64,000 nt of DNA, taken from positions 1 through 64,000 of the forward strand of contig NZ_BMGC01000011.1 in assembly GCF_014639795.1 (NCBI RefSeq), given 5' to 3'. Within the stretch, counting starts at the first letter, position 1. The number at the start of each line of letters is the position of its first letter. The notes under the pieces were generated by a model. It ran no database searches, was not told the DNA's origin, and saw only the letters and a program-made list of their open reading frames with translations. Position numbers and translations under genes: made by a program. This DNA is from Gordonia jinhuaensis (GTDB lineage Bacteria; Actinomycetota; Actinomycetes; Mycobacteriales; Mycobacteriaceae). Shown here piece after piece: positions 24,853-33,737 of the stretch.

Positions 24853-27186
24853 ATGACTGAACCCATCTCAGTGCCGGTTCTGTTCGTGACCGAACCCGTA
24901 CTGCTACCGGGCATGGTGGTTCCTCTGGCGCTGGATGATGCCGCACGCGCGGCCGTCGACGCCGCTCAGGCCCACAATGACGGAAAACTGCTGGTGGCGC
25001 CCCGTCTCGAGGATCGCTACCCGTCCTTCGGCGTGATCGCCTCGATCGTCCAGATCGGTCGCGTTCCCGGCGGCGGACAAGCCGTGGTGGTCAAGGGTGA
25101 GCACCGCGCGCAGATCGGCTCCGGGACCACCGGACCGGGCTCGGCGCTGTGGGTCGAGGTGACCGAGGTTGATGAGCCAACGATCACCGACGAGACCAAG
25201 GCTCTCGCCGCCGAATACAAGAAGCTCGTGCTGGCGATGCTGCAGCGCCGTGAGGCGTGGCAGCTGATCGACGCGGTCAACAAGATGAGTGACCCGTCCG
25301 ATCTCGCCGACACCTCGGGGTATGCCTCGTGGCTCACCGAGGTACAGAAGCGTCAGCTGCTCGAGACTCCCGATGTCAACGAGCGCCTGCAGACGCTGAT
25401 CGACTGGACCGCCGAGCACATCGCCGAAACCGAGGTCTCGGAGAAGATCGCCGAAGACGTGCGCACCGGCATGGACAAGCAGCAGAAGGAATTCCTGCTG
25501 CGCCAGCAACTCGCCGCGATCCGCAAGGAACTCGGTGAGGACGAGCCCGACGGCGCCGACGACTATCGCACCCGCGTCGAGCAGGCCGAACTGCCCGACA
25601 ACGTGCGCGAAGCCGCGATGCGTGAGGTCGGCAAGCTCGAGCGTTCCAGCGACCAGTCGCCGGAGACCGGATGGATCCGCACCTGGCTCGACACCGTGCT
25701 CGACCTGCCGTGGAACACCACCACCGACGACAACACCGACATCGCGGGCGCCCGAGAGATCCTCGACGCCGACCATCACGGTCTCGACGACGTGAAGGAT
25801 CGCATCGTCGAATACCTCGCCGTTCGTGCGCGCCGTGCGCAGCGCGGACTGCAGGTGGTCGGCGGCCGCGGTTCCGGTGCGGTGATGGTTCTGGCCGGTC
25901 CTCCCGGTGTCGGCAAGACGTCGCTGGGTGAGTCGGTTGCCCGTGCTCTCGGTCGCAAATTCGTGCGTGTCGCGCTCGGTGGGGTGCGCGACGAGGCCGA
26001 GATCCGTGGCCACCGTCGTACCTACGTGGGTGCGCTGCCCGGTCGTATCGTGCGTGCCATCGGCGAGGCGGGATCGATGAATCCCGTTGTGCTGCTGGAT
26101 GAGATCGACAAGGTCGGTTCCGACTTCCGTGGTGACCCGGCTGCGGCGCTGCTCGAGGTCCTCGACCCCGCGCAGAACCACACCTTCCGCGATCACTACC
26201 TCGATCTCGACCTTGACCTGTCCGACGTCGTGTTCCTCGCGACCGCCAACGTCATCGAGAACATCCCGTCGGCGCTGCTCGACCGCATGGAACTCGTCAC
26301 CATCGACGGCTACACCGAGGACGACAAGGTGGCCATCGCACGTGACTACCTGCTCCCCCGCCAGCGCGAACGCGCTGCACTGGAGGAGTCGGAGGTCAGC
26401 GTGACCGATGAGGCGCTGCGCGAGATCGCCGCGGACTACACCCGCGAACCGGGTGTGCGTCAGTTCGAGCGGATGCTCGCCAAGATGATGCGCAAGGTCG
26501 CGACGAACCTGGCTGCCGAGAAGGCGACCGCACCGGTGACGGTGGAAAAGTCCGATCTGGTCGACTACCTGGGTCGCCCGCGGTTCACTCCCGAATCCGA
26601 GGAGCGTACGGCGGTGCCCGGCGTGGCAACAGGTCTGGCGGTCACCGGTATGGGTGGCGACGTGCTGTTCATCGAGGCCAACTCGACCGACAGCGACGGC
26701 AAGCCTGGCCTGCAGCTGACCGGACAACTCGGTGACGTGATGAAGGAGTCGGCGCAGATCGCGTTGAGTTACGTTCGCGCTCATGCTGATTCACTCGGGG
26801 TGGATCCCGAGGCGCTGAACCGGACCATCCACGTGCACGTGCCCGCGGGTGCTGTGCCCAAGGACGGCCCGTCGGCGGGCGTCACGATGACCACCGCGCT
26901 GGTGTCGATGGCCACTGGTCGCAAGGTGCGCGCCGATGTCGGCATGACCGGTGAGGTCACACTGAACGGACGGGTGCTGCCGATCGGCGGCCTCAAGCAG
27001 AAACTGCTTGCGGCGCAGCGTAATGGGCTGAAGACCATCTTCATCCCCGCGCGCAACGAGTCCGACCTGGACGATGTCCCCGCCGAGGTTCTCGATGCGC
27101 TCGAGGTCAAGCCGATGACCGACGTCGCCGAGATCGTGGCGCAGGCCCTCGAACCGGCCGAGCAGGCGGTGTCGCAGGCCGCGTGA
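24853..27186 (+). CDS. lon: ATP-dependent protease La (Lon)
   Basis: A 777-residue cytoplasmic AAA+ protease that degrades misfolded and regulatory proteins. Domains in order: LON substrate domain (about 1-200), Walker A GPPGVGKT at 349-356, Walker B VVLLDEIDK near 415, and a C-terminal peptidase with catalytic Ser674 in KDGPSAGVTM and Lys717 in GGLKQK. All essential residues are present, and length is normal for actinobacterial Lon. ATG 24853 follows TTGGAGG. The HAIR-like box suggests repression by HspR with release during heat or protein stress. Confidence 0.97.
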   Translation: MTEPISVPVLFVTEPVLLPGMVVPLALDDAARAAVDAAQAHNDGKLLVAPRLEDRYPSFGVIASIVQIGRVPGGGQAVVVKGEHRAQIGSGTTGPGSALWVEVTEVDEPTITDETKALAAEYKKLVLAMLQRREAWQLIDAVNKMSDPSDLADTSGYASWLTEVQKRQLLETPDVNERLQTLIDWTAEHIAETEVSEKIAEDVRTGMDKQQKEFLLRQQLAAIRKELGEDEPDGADDYRTRVEQAELPDNVREAAMREVGKLERSSDQSPETGWIRTWLDTVLDLPWNTTTDDNTDIAGAREILDADHHGLDDVKDRIVEYLAVRARRAQRGLQVVGGRGSGAVMVLAGPPGVGKTSLGESVARALGRKFVRVALGGVRDEAEIRGHRRTYVGALPGRIVRAIGEAGSMNPVVLLDEIDKVGSDFRGDPAAALLEVLDPAQNHTFRDHYLDLDLDLSDVVFLATANVIENIPSALLDRMELVTIDGYTEDDKVAIARDYLLPRQRERAALEESEVSVTDEALREIAADYTREPGVRQFERMLAKMMRKVATNLAAEKATAPVTVEKSDLVDYLGRPRFTPESEERTAVPGVATGLAVTGMGGDVLFIEANSTDSDGKPGLQLTGQLGDVMKESAQIALSYVRAHADSLGVDPEALNRTIHVHVPAGAVPKDGPSAGVTMTTALVSMATGRKVRADVGMTGEVTLNGRVLPIGGLKQKLLAAQRNGLKTIFIPARNESDLDDVPAEVLDALEVKPMTDVAEIVAQALEPAEQAVSQAA

Positions 27187-27229
27187 TCTGGCGCTGAGAT
27201 TCTCGCCGCATCCGCAGAGTTATCCACAG

Positions 27230-27262
27230 AAGGTCCCCTCCAGCAGTGCTGGAGGGGACCTT
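27230..27262 (+). terminator. strong hairpin after lon
   Basis: A perfect 16-bp inverted repeat (AAGGTCCCCTCCAGCA and its complement) around a single central base, in practice a 15-bp stem with a 3-nt loop, 44 bp past the lon stop. It is the strongest terminator in the window. Confidence 0.85.
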
Positions 27263-27371
27263 CGTGTCGGTGGGTTGTGCTAGGGGCTAGCACGTGAATG
27301 TGCTTGTCATTCAAACGAATTAACCTTCTTCACCTTCTTGTTTCGCACGTGTGTTCGAGTAGTCTTGAGGC

Positions 27372-28589
27372 ATGGCCCCAGAATCACTGCTCGACGTGAG
27401 CACACTGCGCGACGACTCCGACGCGGCGTTGCTCGCCCGTATGCGTGCACTCGTCGAGCTGCTCAACACCGTCACACACGCTCTCGTGTCATGCGTACGG
27501 GAAGCCGAGAGTCGGCGGTGGGCCAAGAAGCGCGGCGAACGGCTACCCACACTGCTGCGGATACTCGGTGTGGCACCGGCAGTCGCCGCGCGCATCGTGT
27601 ATCTGGCGCAACGAATCGAGTCGATTCCCAAGGCGGCCAGAGATTTCGGCGATGGTCGGTTGTCCCTGGAACACACCGAGGCGGTGGCGCGCGGACTCGA
27701 CGTCATCACCTCTCGTGCCGTGGAGCCGGTGAGTGAGCCGGAGCGCGCAACCCGCGAACTGTCACTGCTCGCCCAGGCCATCTCCGGGGCCACGCCGCGT
27801 GAAATTCGCGACAAGGCCCGCGAGATCAGCAACTCACGCGACAGTGACACGGGTGCCGGTGGAGTTCCCGTCGCTGAGGACACCACGCTGAACTCTCTCG
27901 AGATCACCTCAGACGACCTGGGCCGGGTGATCATGCGCGCAGATCTCGACGTGGTGGCAGGCGCACAGCTGGGTTCAGCGATCGACGCACTCATCCGTCC
28001 TCGCGCCGAGATCAACGGCCTGCCCGAACCGCGGTCGAAGTCCCGGCTACGCGCCGATGCCCTGGCACTTCTCGTCCACAGAGCCGGCGAGTCCGCCGGA
28101 GGACTGCCACGACGCGCACAGATGCTGGTCACCGTTTCCGCCGACAGGCCCGACACGTCGAGACTGTCGTGGATGGGCCCGATCACCGCACGCCTGGCCT
28201 CCCGTGTCGCCTGTGACGCCGACATCGCGGTGGCCGGACTCGACGGCAGCGGTGTGCCGCTGACCCTCGGGCGCAGGCAACGTCTGTTCACCGACCACCA
28301 GCGCACAGCGCTCCTTGCCCGCGACGGTGGATGCATCAAGTGCGGCGACCAGGGCTCGTGGGTACATGCCCATCATGTGGAGTACTGGTCGCGCGGAGGC
28401 GAGACGAATGTGAGCAGTGGTGCAATCCTGTGCCCGCCATGCCATGTCGACGTTCACGACAACGGCTGGGAGATCGTCATGGGTATCGACGGGCACCCGT
28501 GGCTGCGTCCTCCCGCTTCGGTCGACCCGCAACGCGAACTGATCCGCTCCCACCATCGTCGCACCATGACACTCGACACCGCGGCCTGA
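27372..28589 (+). CDS. DUF222 / HNH endonuclease (13E12 family)
   Basis: A 405-residue protein of the family called 13E12 repeat proteins in mycobacteria. DUF222 spans about residues 20-310 (with GRLSLEHTEAVARG and DADIAVAGLDGSGVPLTLGR). A C-terminal HNH nuclease domain follows: CIKCG, HAHHVEYWSRGGETNVSSG, LCPPCHVDVHD. All HNH and structural Cys residues are present, so it is probably an active DNA nickase or nuclease; the biological role of the family is unknown, and such genes are often multicopy and mobile. ATG 27372 is not preceded by a strong ribosome site. Confidence 0.88.
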   Translation: MAPESLLDVSTLRDDSDAALLARMRALVELLNTVTHALVSCVREAESRRWAKKRGERLPTLLRILGVAPAVAARIVYLAQRIESIPKAARDFGDGRLSLEHTEAVARGLDVITSRAVEPVSEPERATRELSLLAQAISGATPREIRDKAREISNSRDSDTGAGGVPVAEDTTLNSLEITSDDLGRVIMRADLDVVAGAQLGSAIDALIRPRAEINGLPEPRSKSRLRADALALLVHRAGESAGGLPRRAQMLVTVSADRPDTSRLSWMGPITARLASRVACDADIAVAGLDGSGVPLTLGRRQRLFTDHQRTALLARDGGCIKCGDQGSWVHAHHVEYWSRGGETNVSSGAILCPPCHVDVHDNGWEIVMGIDGHPWLRPPASVDPQRELIRSHHRRTMTLDTAA

Positions 28590-28675
28590 ACTCCGACGCC
28601 ACCCGACCACCCACTGGACCTGGCGCACGACTGCTGCGCCACATGCTCTTTGAGAACTCCATAGTGTGAGAATGC

Positions 28676-28707
28676 GTCTGGGCCGTGCATCACGGCACGG
28701 CCCAGAC
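28676..28707. terminator. bidirectional terminator hairpin
   Basis: GTCTGGGCCGTGC pairs with GCACGGCCCAGAC (13 bp, loop ATCACG) between the convergent HNH and fasciclin genes and can serve both strands. Confidence 0.75.
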
Positions 28708-28759
28708 ACGGTGTCACATTCGTCGTGACAACAGTCGCATGATCAGATCGCCAACGCGA

Positions 28760-29440
28760 TCACATCGGCGGCATCAGCACCGTATCGATCAGGTACACAG
28801 TCGCATTGGCGGTCTTGATACCGCCACAAACAACACTCGACGAATTGTTGACCTTCCAGTCGTTGCCCGACCCGGTCACCGTCACGTCCTGACCTTCCAC
28901 GGTCTTGTGGCTGCCGGCGATCTGGTCGGGACCGACCTGTCCGGAGACCACGTGATAGGTCAGGATCTTGGTCAGGAGCGCCGAATCCGTCTTCAACTTG
29001 TCGACGGTCGCTGCATCGAGTTTGGCGAATGCGTCATCGGTCGGCGCAAAGAGTGTGTACTGACCGTTGTTCAGCGTGTTGACCAGGTTCACATCCGGGT
29101 TCAGCTTGCCCGAGACCGCCTGGGCCAAGGTCTTGAGGATCGGGACGTTGGTAGCAGCGGTCGCCAGAGGCTGCTTGGCCAGCTCTCCTACCGAGGCGGG
29201 CCCTGACGGATTCGCTTCTGCGTAGGCCGAGCAGCCCGGACCGACGAGATTCGCCGGAGCCGCAGCGGCGCCGCTGCCCATGTCCATGGACGACGGCATG
29301 GAGGACATCGCCGCCACAGACGAGGTCGGTGACGAATCACCCGACGAACTGCTGTCATCCGAACACCCGGCGACAACACCGATGGTGAGAAGTGCACCCG
29401 CTGCCGCAACCGTCAAACGTTGAATTCTGCTGCCCGCCAT
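28760..29440 (-). CDS. fasciclin-domain lipoprotein (MPT83-like)
   Basis: A 226-residue exported lipoprotein. The signal peptide ends in the lipobox IGVVAGC (Cys26 lipidated), then a Ser/Met/Ala-rich linker, then one fasciclin (FAS1) domain with [25 protein letters not shown], and a C-terminal [12 protein letters not shown] strand, as in the mycobacterial MPT70/MPT83 adhesion-type proteins. It lacks the sigK/anti-sigma-K neighbours that accompany MPT83 in M. tuberculosis. ATG 29440 has GGGA 6 nt upstream; ATG 29452 is an alternative. Confidence 0.9.
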   Translation of the reverse strand: MAGSRIQRLTVAAAGALLTIGVVAGCSDDSSSSGDSSPTSSVAAMSSMPSSMDMGSGAAAAPANLVGPGCSAYAEANPSGPASVGELAKQPLATAATNVPILKTLAQAVSGKLNPDVNLVNTLNNGQYTLFAPTDDAFAKLDAATVDKLKTDSALLTKILTYHVVSGQVGPDQIAGSHKTVEGQDVTVTGSGNDWKVNNSSSVVCGGIKTANATVYLIDTVLMPPM

Positions 29441-29632
29441 GATCAATCCCATCGTCGTGGACACGCCCACCTGTTGTGTGGGGCTCGACGGTTGTTCGCC
29501 AGAGCAGGCGGCGCAGATGGGTATCCGAGACACTCCTCACGATCACCCATCCGCACATCATCTGGCTGCGAACCACCGCGATGGAAGGTGTGACAGCCAG
29601 AGCCTGTGACAGCAGCATCGGACTCGGGCGGT

Positions 29633-29643
29633 CCCCCCCCCCC
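29633..29643. repeat. homopolymer run of 11 C
   Basis: Eleven consecutive C (plus strand) end one base before the stop codon of the DHA2 exporter gene. It is outside the coding frame, so length variation would not change the protein, but it is the longest homopolymer I noticed here. Confidence 0.8.
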
Positions 29644-29644
29644 G

Positions 29645-31042
29645 CTACATCTGGCGTCCGCGCGGCAGGATCAGCCACGCGGCGAGACTACCCACCACGA
29701 GCAGCACAGCGCCGACGGCGAACCCTGCATGGTAACCGTCGCGCGCGCTCGTGAATTGCGCTGCGACGGTGACCAGTACAGCCAGGCCGATCGTCCCGCC
29801 GAGCTGACGTGCACTGTTGACTACACCCGACACCGCACCGGCATGGGCTGGCTCCACGCCTTCGGTGCTCACGGCTCCGACGAGCACCAGGGACCCGCCG
29901 ATACCGATCGCCGCCAGACACGAGGGCAGCAGGATCCCCAGGAAGAAGTCGAAGTGCGCCGGCATCAGTGCAAACACACCGAGGCTGATCGCACCGAGCA
30001 GTCCGAGTACGACGATCGCGTTACGTGCGCCGATGCGCGGACGCAGTTTGTTCGCGACGATGATCCCCACTACCACGAAGAAGCAGAACGGCAGAAAGAG
30101 CACTCCCGCGATGTCGGGGTCGACATCCCACACGGTCTGCACGTAGAGCGAGCAGAAGTAGAAGGCCGCCAACTGTCCTGCTGCCAACATGAATCCGAAG
30201 ATGTTCGCACCCAGCACACGTCGGGTCCGGAGAATTTCCAGCGGCATCAGCGGATGTTCCACTCGCCGCTCGATGACAATGAACGCCACCAGCACGGCCA
30301 GGCCGGCGACGATACCCGTGACTGTCGGCGCGGACGTCCATCCATGGTCGGTTGCCGCGGTCACACCGTAAACGATCGCCGCCACGCCAAGAGTCACCGT
30401 GAAGGCTCCGGCGACGTCGAGCGAACCGCGAGTCGCGCGTGGCGACGCGGGGACACCGACCAGTGCTGCCGCCATGGCGATCGCGACGATCGGGATGTTG
30501 ACGAACAGCACAGCCCGCCACCCCAGCCAGTCGGTGAGTACGCCGCTGAGGACCACGCCTGCCGCTCCACCCGCTGCGCCGGCGGCTCCCCAGAGTCCCA
30601 TCGCCTTCGTGCGCGCCTGAGTGTTGCCGATGGTGCTGACCAGCGCCAGCGATGCCGGGGCGAGCAATGCCGCGGCACATCCCTGGATGGCGCGTGCCGC
30701 GATGAGCGTCCCCGGCGATGTCGCCAACCCACCGGCCAGACTCGCGAGCGCGAAGACCACGAGACCGCCGAGAATCGTCGCGCGCCGACCCCAATGGTCA
30801 CCGAGTCGCCCGCCGAGCAGCAGAAGCCCCGCGAAGGTCAGCAGATAGGCAGTCACCACCCACTGCAGTCCCGACGCGGAGAACCCGAGATCAGCACGGA
30901 TCGACGGCAGCGCGATGTTGACCAGCGACATGTCGAGTGCGACCAGGAACTGCAGGGTGAATATCACCACGATCAACGCACCAGTGCGATCGGCGGGTCG
31001 CTCCTGTGCATCGTCGGCGACAACCTTGGCTTCGCTCATCAC
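29645..31042 (-). CDS. DHA2-type MFS drug exporter
   Basis: A 465-residue efflux protein with about 14 helices. DHA2 signatures: FLVALDMSLVNIALPSIRADLGFS in helix 1 with motif D1, WVVTAYLLTFAGLLLLGGRLGDHWGRR (motif A), RAIQGCAAALLAPASLAL (helix 4), and motif C-like GAAGAAGGAAGVVLSG in helix 5. It probably exports an antibiotic or dye-like compound by proton antiport. The gene is divergent from a TetR repressor with a perfect palindrome just before its start. GTG 31042 and ATG 31039 are adjacent possible starts. Confidence 0.92.
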   Translation of the reverse strand: MMSEAKVVADDAQERPADRTGALIVVIFTLQFLVALDMSLVNIALPSIRADLGFSASGLQWVVTAYLLTFAGLLLLGGRLGDHWGRRATILGGLVVFALASLAGGLATSPGTLIAARAIQGCAAALLAPASLALVSTIGNTQARTKAMGLWGAAGAAGGAAGVVLSGVLTDWLGWRAVLFVNIPIVAIAMAAALVGVPASPRATRGSLDVAGAFTVTLGVAAIVYGVTAATDHGWTSAPTVTGIVAGLAVLVAFIVIERRVEHPLMPLEILRTRRVLGANIFGFMLAAGQLAAFYFCSLYVQTVWDVDPDIAGVLFLPFCFFVVVGIIVANKLRPRIGARNAIVVLGLLGAISLGVFALMPAHFDFFLGILLPSCLAAIGIGGSLVLVGAVSTEGVEPAHAGAVSGVVNSARQLGGTIGLAVLVTVAAQFTSARDGYHAGFAVGAVLLVVGSLAAWLILPRGRQM

Positions 31043-31067
31043 ATCATCCCATCCCTGACCAGCGGTT

Positions 31068-31079
31068 CGTACGCGTACG
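31068..31079. promoter_or_regulatory. 12-bp perfect palindrome, TetR operator candidate
   Basis: CGTACGCGTACG lies 26 bp before the exporter start in the exporter/TetR gap, the expected operator position. Confidence 0.5.
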
Positions 31080-31186
31080 GGAAGGGTAACCTAATTTCTG
31101 GATGGGTCCAACAGTCGTTCTGCGCGGGAGTGCCTGCGGCGACAACCTTCTCCAGCCGGCGACGACGATGCGCCACAATCGTGGAC

Positions 31187-31813
31187 ATGTCTGCGCCAGC
31201 CCCGCTCGATCGCGACCGCATCGTCGCCGCCGCGGTGACAATGCTCGAGCGTGACGGCGTCGCCGGGCTCAGCATGCGAAAGCTGGCCGCCGAGCTGGGC
31301 ACCAAGCCGATGTCGATCTATCACCATGTGCCGAACAAGTCGGCGCTGCTGTCACTGGCACTGTCGGAGATCGCCGCACACATCCCGTGGGAGCCGCCCG
31401 CGGGCGCTCCCCGGGAGCGGATGATCCACATCGCGATGGACATGTATCTCAAGCTCACCGACATCCCGTGGATCGTCGCCATCCTGCGCGAAGGCACCAA
31501 TGTGGGCACGCCGGCACTCGCGCTGGCTGACCAATTCATCACGGCGGCAAATGAACTCGGGCTCGACGATCAGCGCGCTCTCAACCTCTGGCGTGGGGTC
31601 TGGTACCTGGTGTCCAGTGAACTGCAATGGCATGACAGCGTGGCGCACCGCACCGACGAGCAGCGATCCTGGTACGAGACAATCGATCCCGATTCCGTGG
31701 CCGCACTCCCCGCGGTCGCACGCATACTCCCCGACTGGCGCGGGTACTCAGCAGGATTCGACTTGCGCGAGGCGATCACCGCGCAGATCGACGGAGCGAT
31801 CACTTCTGAGTGA
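31187..31813 (+). CDS. TetR-family repressor (TetR class C-terminal domain)
   Basis: A 208-residue repressor: HTH with AAVTMLERDGVAGLSMRKLA and GTKPMSIYHHVPNKSALL, the form typical of the true TetR subclass that controls efflux pumps. An all-helical ligand domain follows, with WRGVWYLVSSELQWH. It is divergent from the DHA2 exporter and presumably releases it when the exported compound binds. CACAAT lies 7 nt before ATG 31187, suggesting a leaderless transcript. The long frame upstream to 29606 is antisense to the exporter. Confidence 0.9.
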   Translation: MSAPAPLDRDRIVAAAVTMLERDGVAGLSMRKLAAELGTKPMSIYHHVPNKSALLSLALSEIAAHIPWEPPAGAPRERMIHIAMDMYLKLTDIPWIVAILREGTNVGTPALALADQFITAANELGLDDQRALNLWRGVWYLVSSELQWHDSVAHRTDEQRSWYETIDPDSVAALPAVARILPDWRGYSAGFDLREAITAQIDGAITSE

Positions 31814-31952
31814 GGCCAGGCGTGGCAGAACGAACTGAGGTACGGGCGGCCCGGCTTCGACACGGCCGAGCGGCTGGAGAGGAGTTCTCCCCAACCACTC
31901 CAACCGAGTGTCCAATCGAATGCTCAACTGAGCGAGCCGGTCCGCCCGTTCG

Positions 31953-32066
31953 TCAGGATCCCGAACGGACCCTGATCGCTGCAGCGACCATGTTGTGCAG
32001 CGACTCCGTCACCTCCACCGTCGTGCGCGTCTTCAGCCCGCAGTCCGGGTTGACCCACAGACGTTG
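31953..32066 (-). pseudogene. metE: metE remnant: last 37 codons only
   Basis: The reverse strand reads [14 protein letters not shown], then [20 protein letters not shown] and a stop at 31953-31955. This is the C terminus of cobalamin-independent methionine synthase, including the catalytic zinc Cys in NPDCG. A full metE has about 750 codons; here the frame is lost right upstream of Gln. At 32107-32124 the same strand reads SGTPRM, which could be the residue of the N-terminal conserved SGSPRIG motif, so the gap would be a roughly 2-kb internal deletion. A 7-bp hairpin (31946-31968) overlaps the stop codon, the likely old terminator. Confidence 0.8.
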
Positions 32067-32184
32067 CGAATCACCAACCGTCACACGGCACCGACATGCG
32101 GGGAGTCCCCGACACGAGTCCCATGCGACAACTGCAATCGACCATCGCCCAGTCCACGAGGCGGCGAGCCACCGGCCGCGGCGC

Positions 32185-32390
32185 GACCGGTACAGCAGGC
32201 AGGTCTTCGGACTCGCCGGCGCGTATCAGGACGGTGCGATTCCGACTGAATACCCCTATTGGCCGTCGCTTCCGGACGCAGATGCATCCAGTGCTGATGA
32301 CGGCGGTCGTTCCGACATACCGCTGCGGGACAGTTCCGGATTCCCTCTCACCCGTGGCTGTCGATCGTGACGATCGGGCACCGCGGGCTC
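32185..32390 (-). promoter_or_regulatory. cobalamin riboswitch
   Basis: On the reverse strand the order of conserved blocks is that of the adenosylcobalamin riboswitch: GGTGCCC, GGGAATCC, AACTGTCCCGCAGCGGTA, a GCACTG/GGAAG internal arm, and the B12 box GAGTCCGAAGACCTGCC. The 5' part around GGGAA-CC is compressed relative to the usual form, so it may be partly degraded. It points at the metE remnant; in mycobacteria metE is repressed by B12 through such an element. No intact gene lies downstream on this strand before the left-lying TetR gene, which is on the other strand. Confidence 0.85.
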
Positions 32391-32609
32391 GACGCGCCAC
32401 CGGACGTAGGGGCTCCATCACGTCCGGCACGCGAACCAACTGCGCCGTACACGATAGGTGAGAACCGGCGCCAGGTGAACACTCGACAGATCTTCCTGGC
32501 GTTTCGCCGCTGCCGTTTGGTGGCGTCGGATGAGCGTGCTATTCAGATGTGCGCGACCCGCACGCCGATCCCCCGGCGAGCGACGACCGACCCAGGAGGC
32601 TGACGAGCG

Positions 32610-33494
32610 ATGCGGTTGACGGCAGGGCGGTTGACGGCAGGGCGGTTGACAGCCGGGCGGTTCGGGGCTCGACACCTCCCAGCAGGGCGAGCGGGCACGA
32701 GCAGGGCGCAGCTGCGCCGCAGCGCCGTCGCACTGTTGGCGGTACTGGCGACATCCGGGGCACTCGCGGCATGTTCGAACGGTTCGGACTCGGCAGCGCC
32801 GACGTCAGCGACGCCGACGACCACCGCGACCGTCATCGAGACCGCATCGCCCGCACCGGCCACCACCGAAGAGACCACCACCACCCCGTCGAGCACCACC
32901 AGCGCCGCTCCGGTCAGCGGCCCGACCCAGGTGTCGACGTTGCGACCGTTCGCCCGCGGCGGTGGTGCAGCGGCCGGCTGGACAATCGACGGCGACGACG
33001 CCGGTGTCGCGCAGATCGACTGCACCGCCGCGCAGCCCTCCCCGAGCGCGGTCGACGACGGCATCCTCTACTGCACTCCTGCTGCTGCCGCGGCCGACAC
33101 CTGCTACGTGGCACCGCGCACCAATGATGCTCTGTGCCTTGTCGATCCGTTCTCTCGGCGGGTTGCCCACTACACCACGAAGCCGAACTCGGACTACAAC
33201 GTCGACCACCCGATGGATCCGCAGCCGCTGGGGCTCCTGCTCGATGACGGCACCCAGTGCCGCCTCCGCAACGGTGGGGCGTGGACGCGCCAGTCCCAGC
33301 ACCCCGACTACGTCGGCTACTACACCTGCGGCAGCGGATCCTCGTCGTCGGCGGTCTGGGCGGCACCCAACAGTCAGAAGGCGGGTATCGACACCTCGTC
33401 GAACACCTGGACGGTGCAGGTCGGCACCTCGGACGGCGCGCTACAGCAACACACCGTGAGCGAGGCCTACCTGGTGGGCATCAGCAACGACTGA
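32610..33494 (+). CDS. secreted lipoprotein with Cys-rich C-terminal domain
   Basis: A 294-residue lipoprotein: an Arg-rich n-region made of three RLTAG units, hydrophobic core VALLAVLATSGALAAC with lipidated Cys55, then a Thr/Ser/Pro linker (about 60-105). A globular domain of about 180 residues follows, with several Cys (IDCTAAQ, YCTP, DTCYV, LCLV, TQCRL, YTCGS) able to form three disulfides. I do not recognise the domain; similar ones occur in mycolate actinobacteria. AGGAGG lies 10 nt before ATG 32610. The n-region is unusually long because of a 15-bp DNA repeat. Confidence 0.75.
   Translation: MRLTAGRLTAGRLTAGRFGARHLPAGRAGTSRAQLRRSAVALLAVLATSGALAACSNGSDSAAPTSATPTTTATVIETASPAPATTEETTTTPSSTTSAAPVSGPTQVSTLRPFARGGGAAAGWTIDGDDAGVAQIDCTAAQPSPSAVDDGILYCTPAAAAADTCYVAPRTNDALCLVDPFSRRVAHYTTKPNSDYNVDHPMDPQPLGLLLDDGTQCRLRNGGAWTRQSQHPDYVGYYTCGSGSSSSAVWAAPNSQKAGIDTSSNTWTVQVGTSDGALQQHTVSEAYLVGISND
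32612..32656 (+). repeat. 15-bp tandem repeat x3
   Basis: GCGGTTGACGGCAGG twice exactly, then once with two changes, directly after the start codon of the lipoprotein; each unit encodes RLTAG. A fourth, degenerate unit follows. Confidence 0.85.
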
Positions 33495-33737
33495 CCGCCG
33501 CGACCGGGCCCCGTACCGACGCAGGTCACCACCTGTGCCACACACGGTAGCGCCACACACGGTCCGGATTGACGCAGATGACCGACCTGCAGAGGCCGTG
33601 ATGTCATGCCCAGATCCGGGTAACGAAGTCGCATCGGCCACCGTGCCCGGGCCGTCGGTTCCTTGCCCACCCCACGACGGGATGGAACAGTGATCTGGGC
33701 AGCCGCCGCACGGTGCTGCAACCGGACGAGGAGCGCA

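Noticed and set aside
24904-26784. 626-residue reverse-strand open frame inside lon
   Set aside because: Antisense shadow of a GC-rich gene; no recognisable domain, and the forward frame is an intact Lon with all catalytic residues.
27372-28589. Mobile element because of the HNH nuclease
   Set aside because: No group II intron, intein, terminal repeats or transposase; DUF222-HNH genes are scattered singly in these genomes.
29606-31186. Very long N-terminal extension of the TetR protein at 31187
   Set aside because: The frame runs antisense to the DHA2 exporter with shadow composition; the TetR core begins at 31187.
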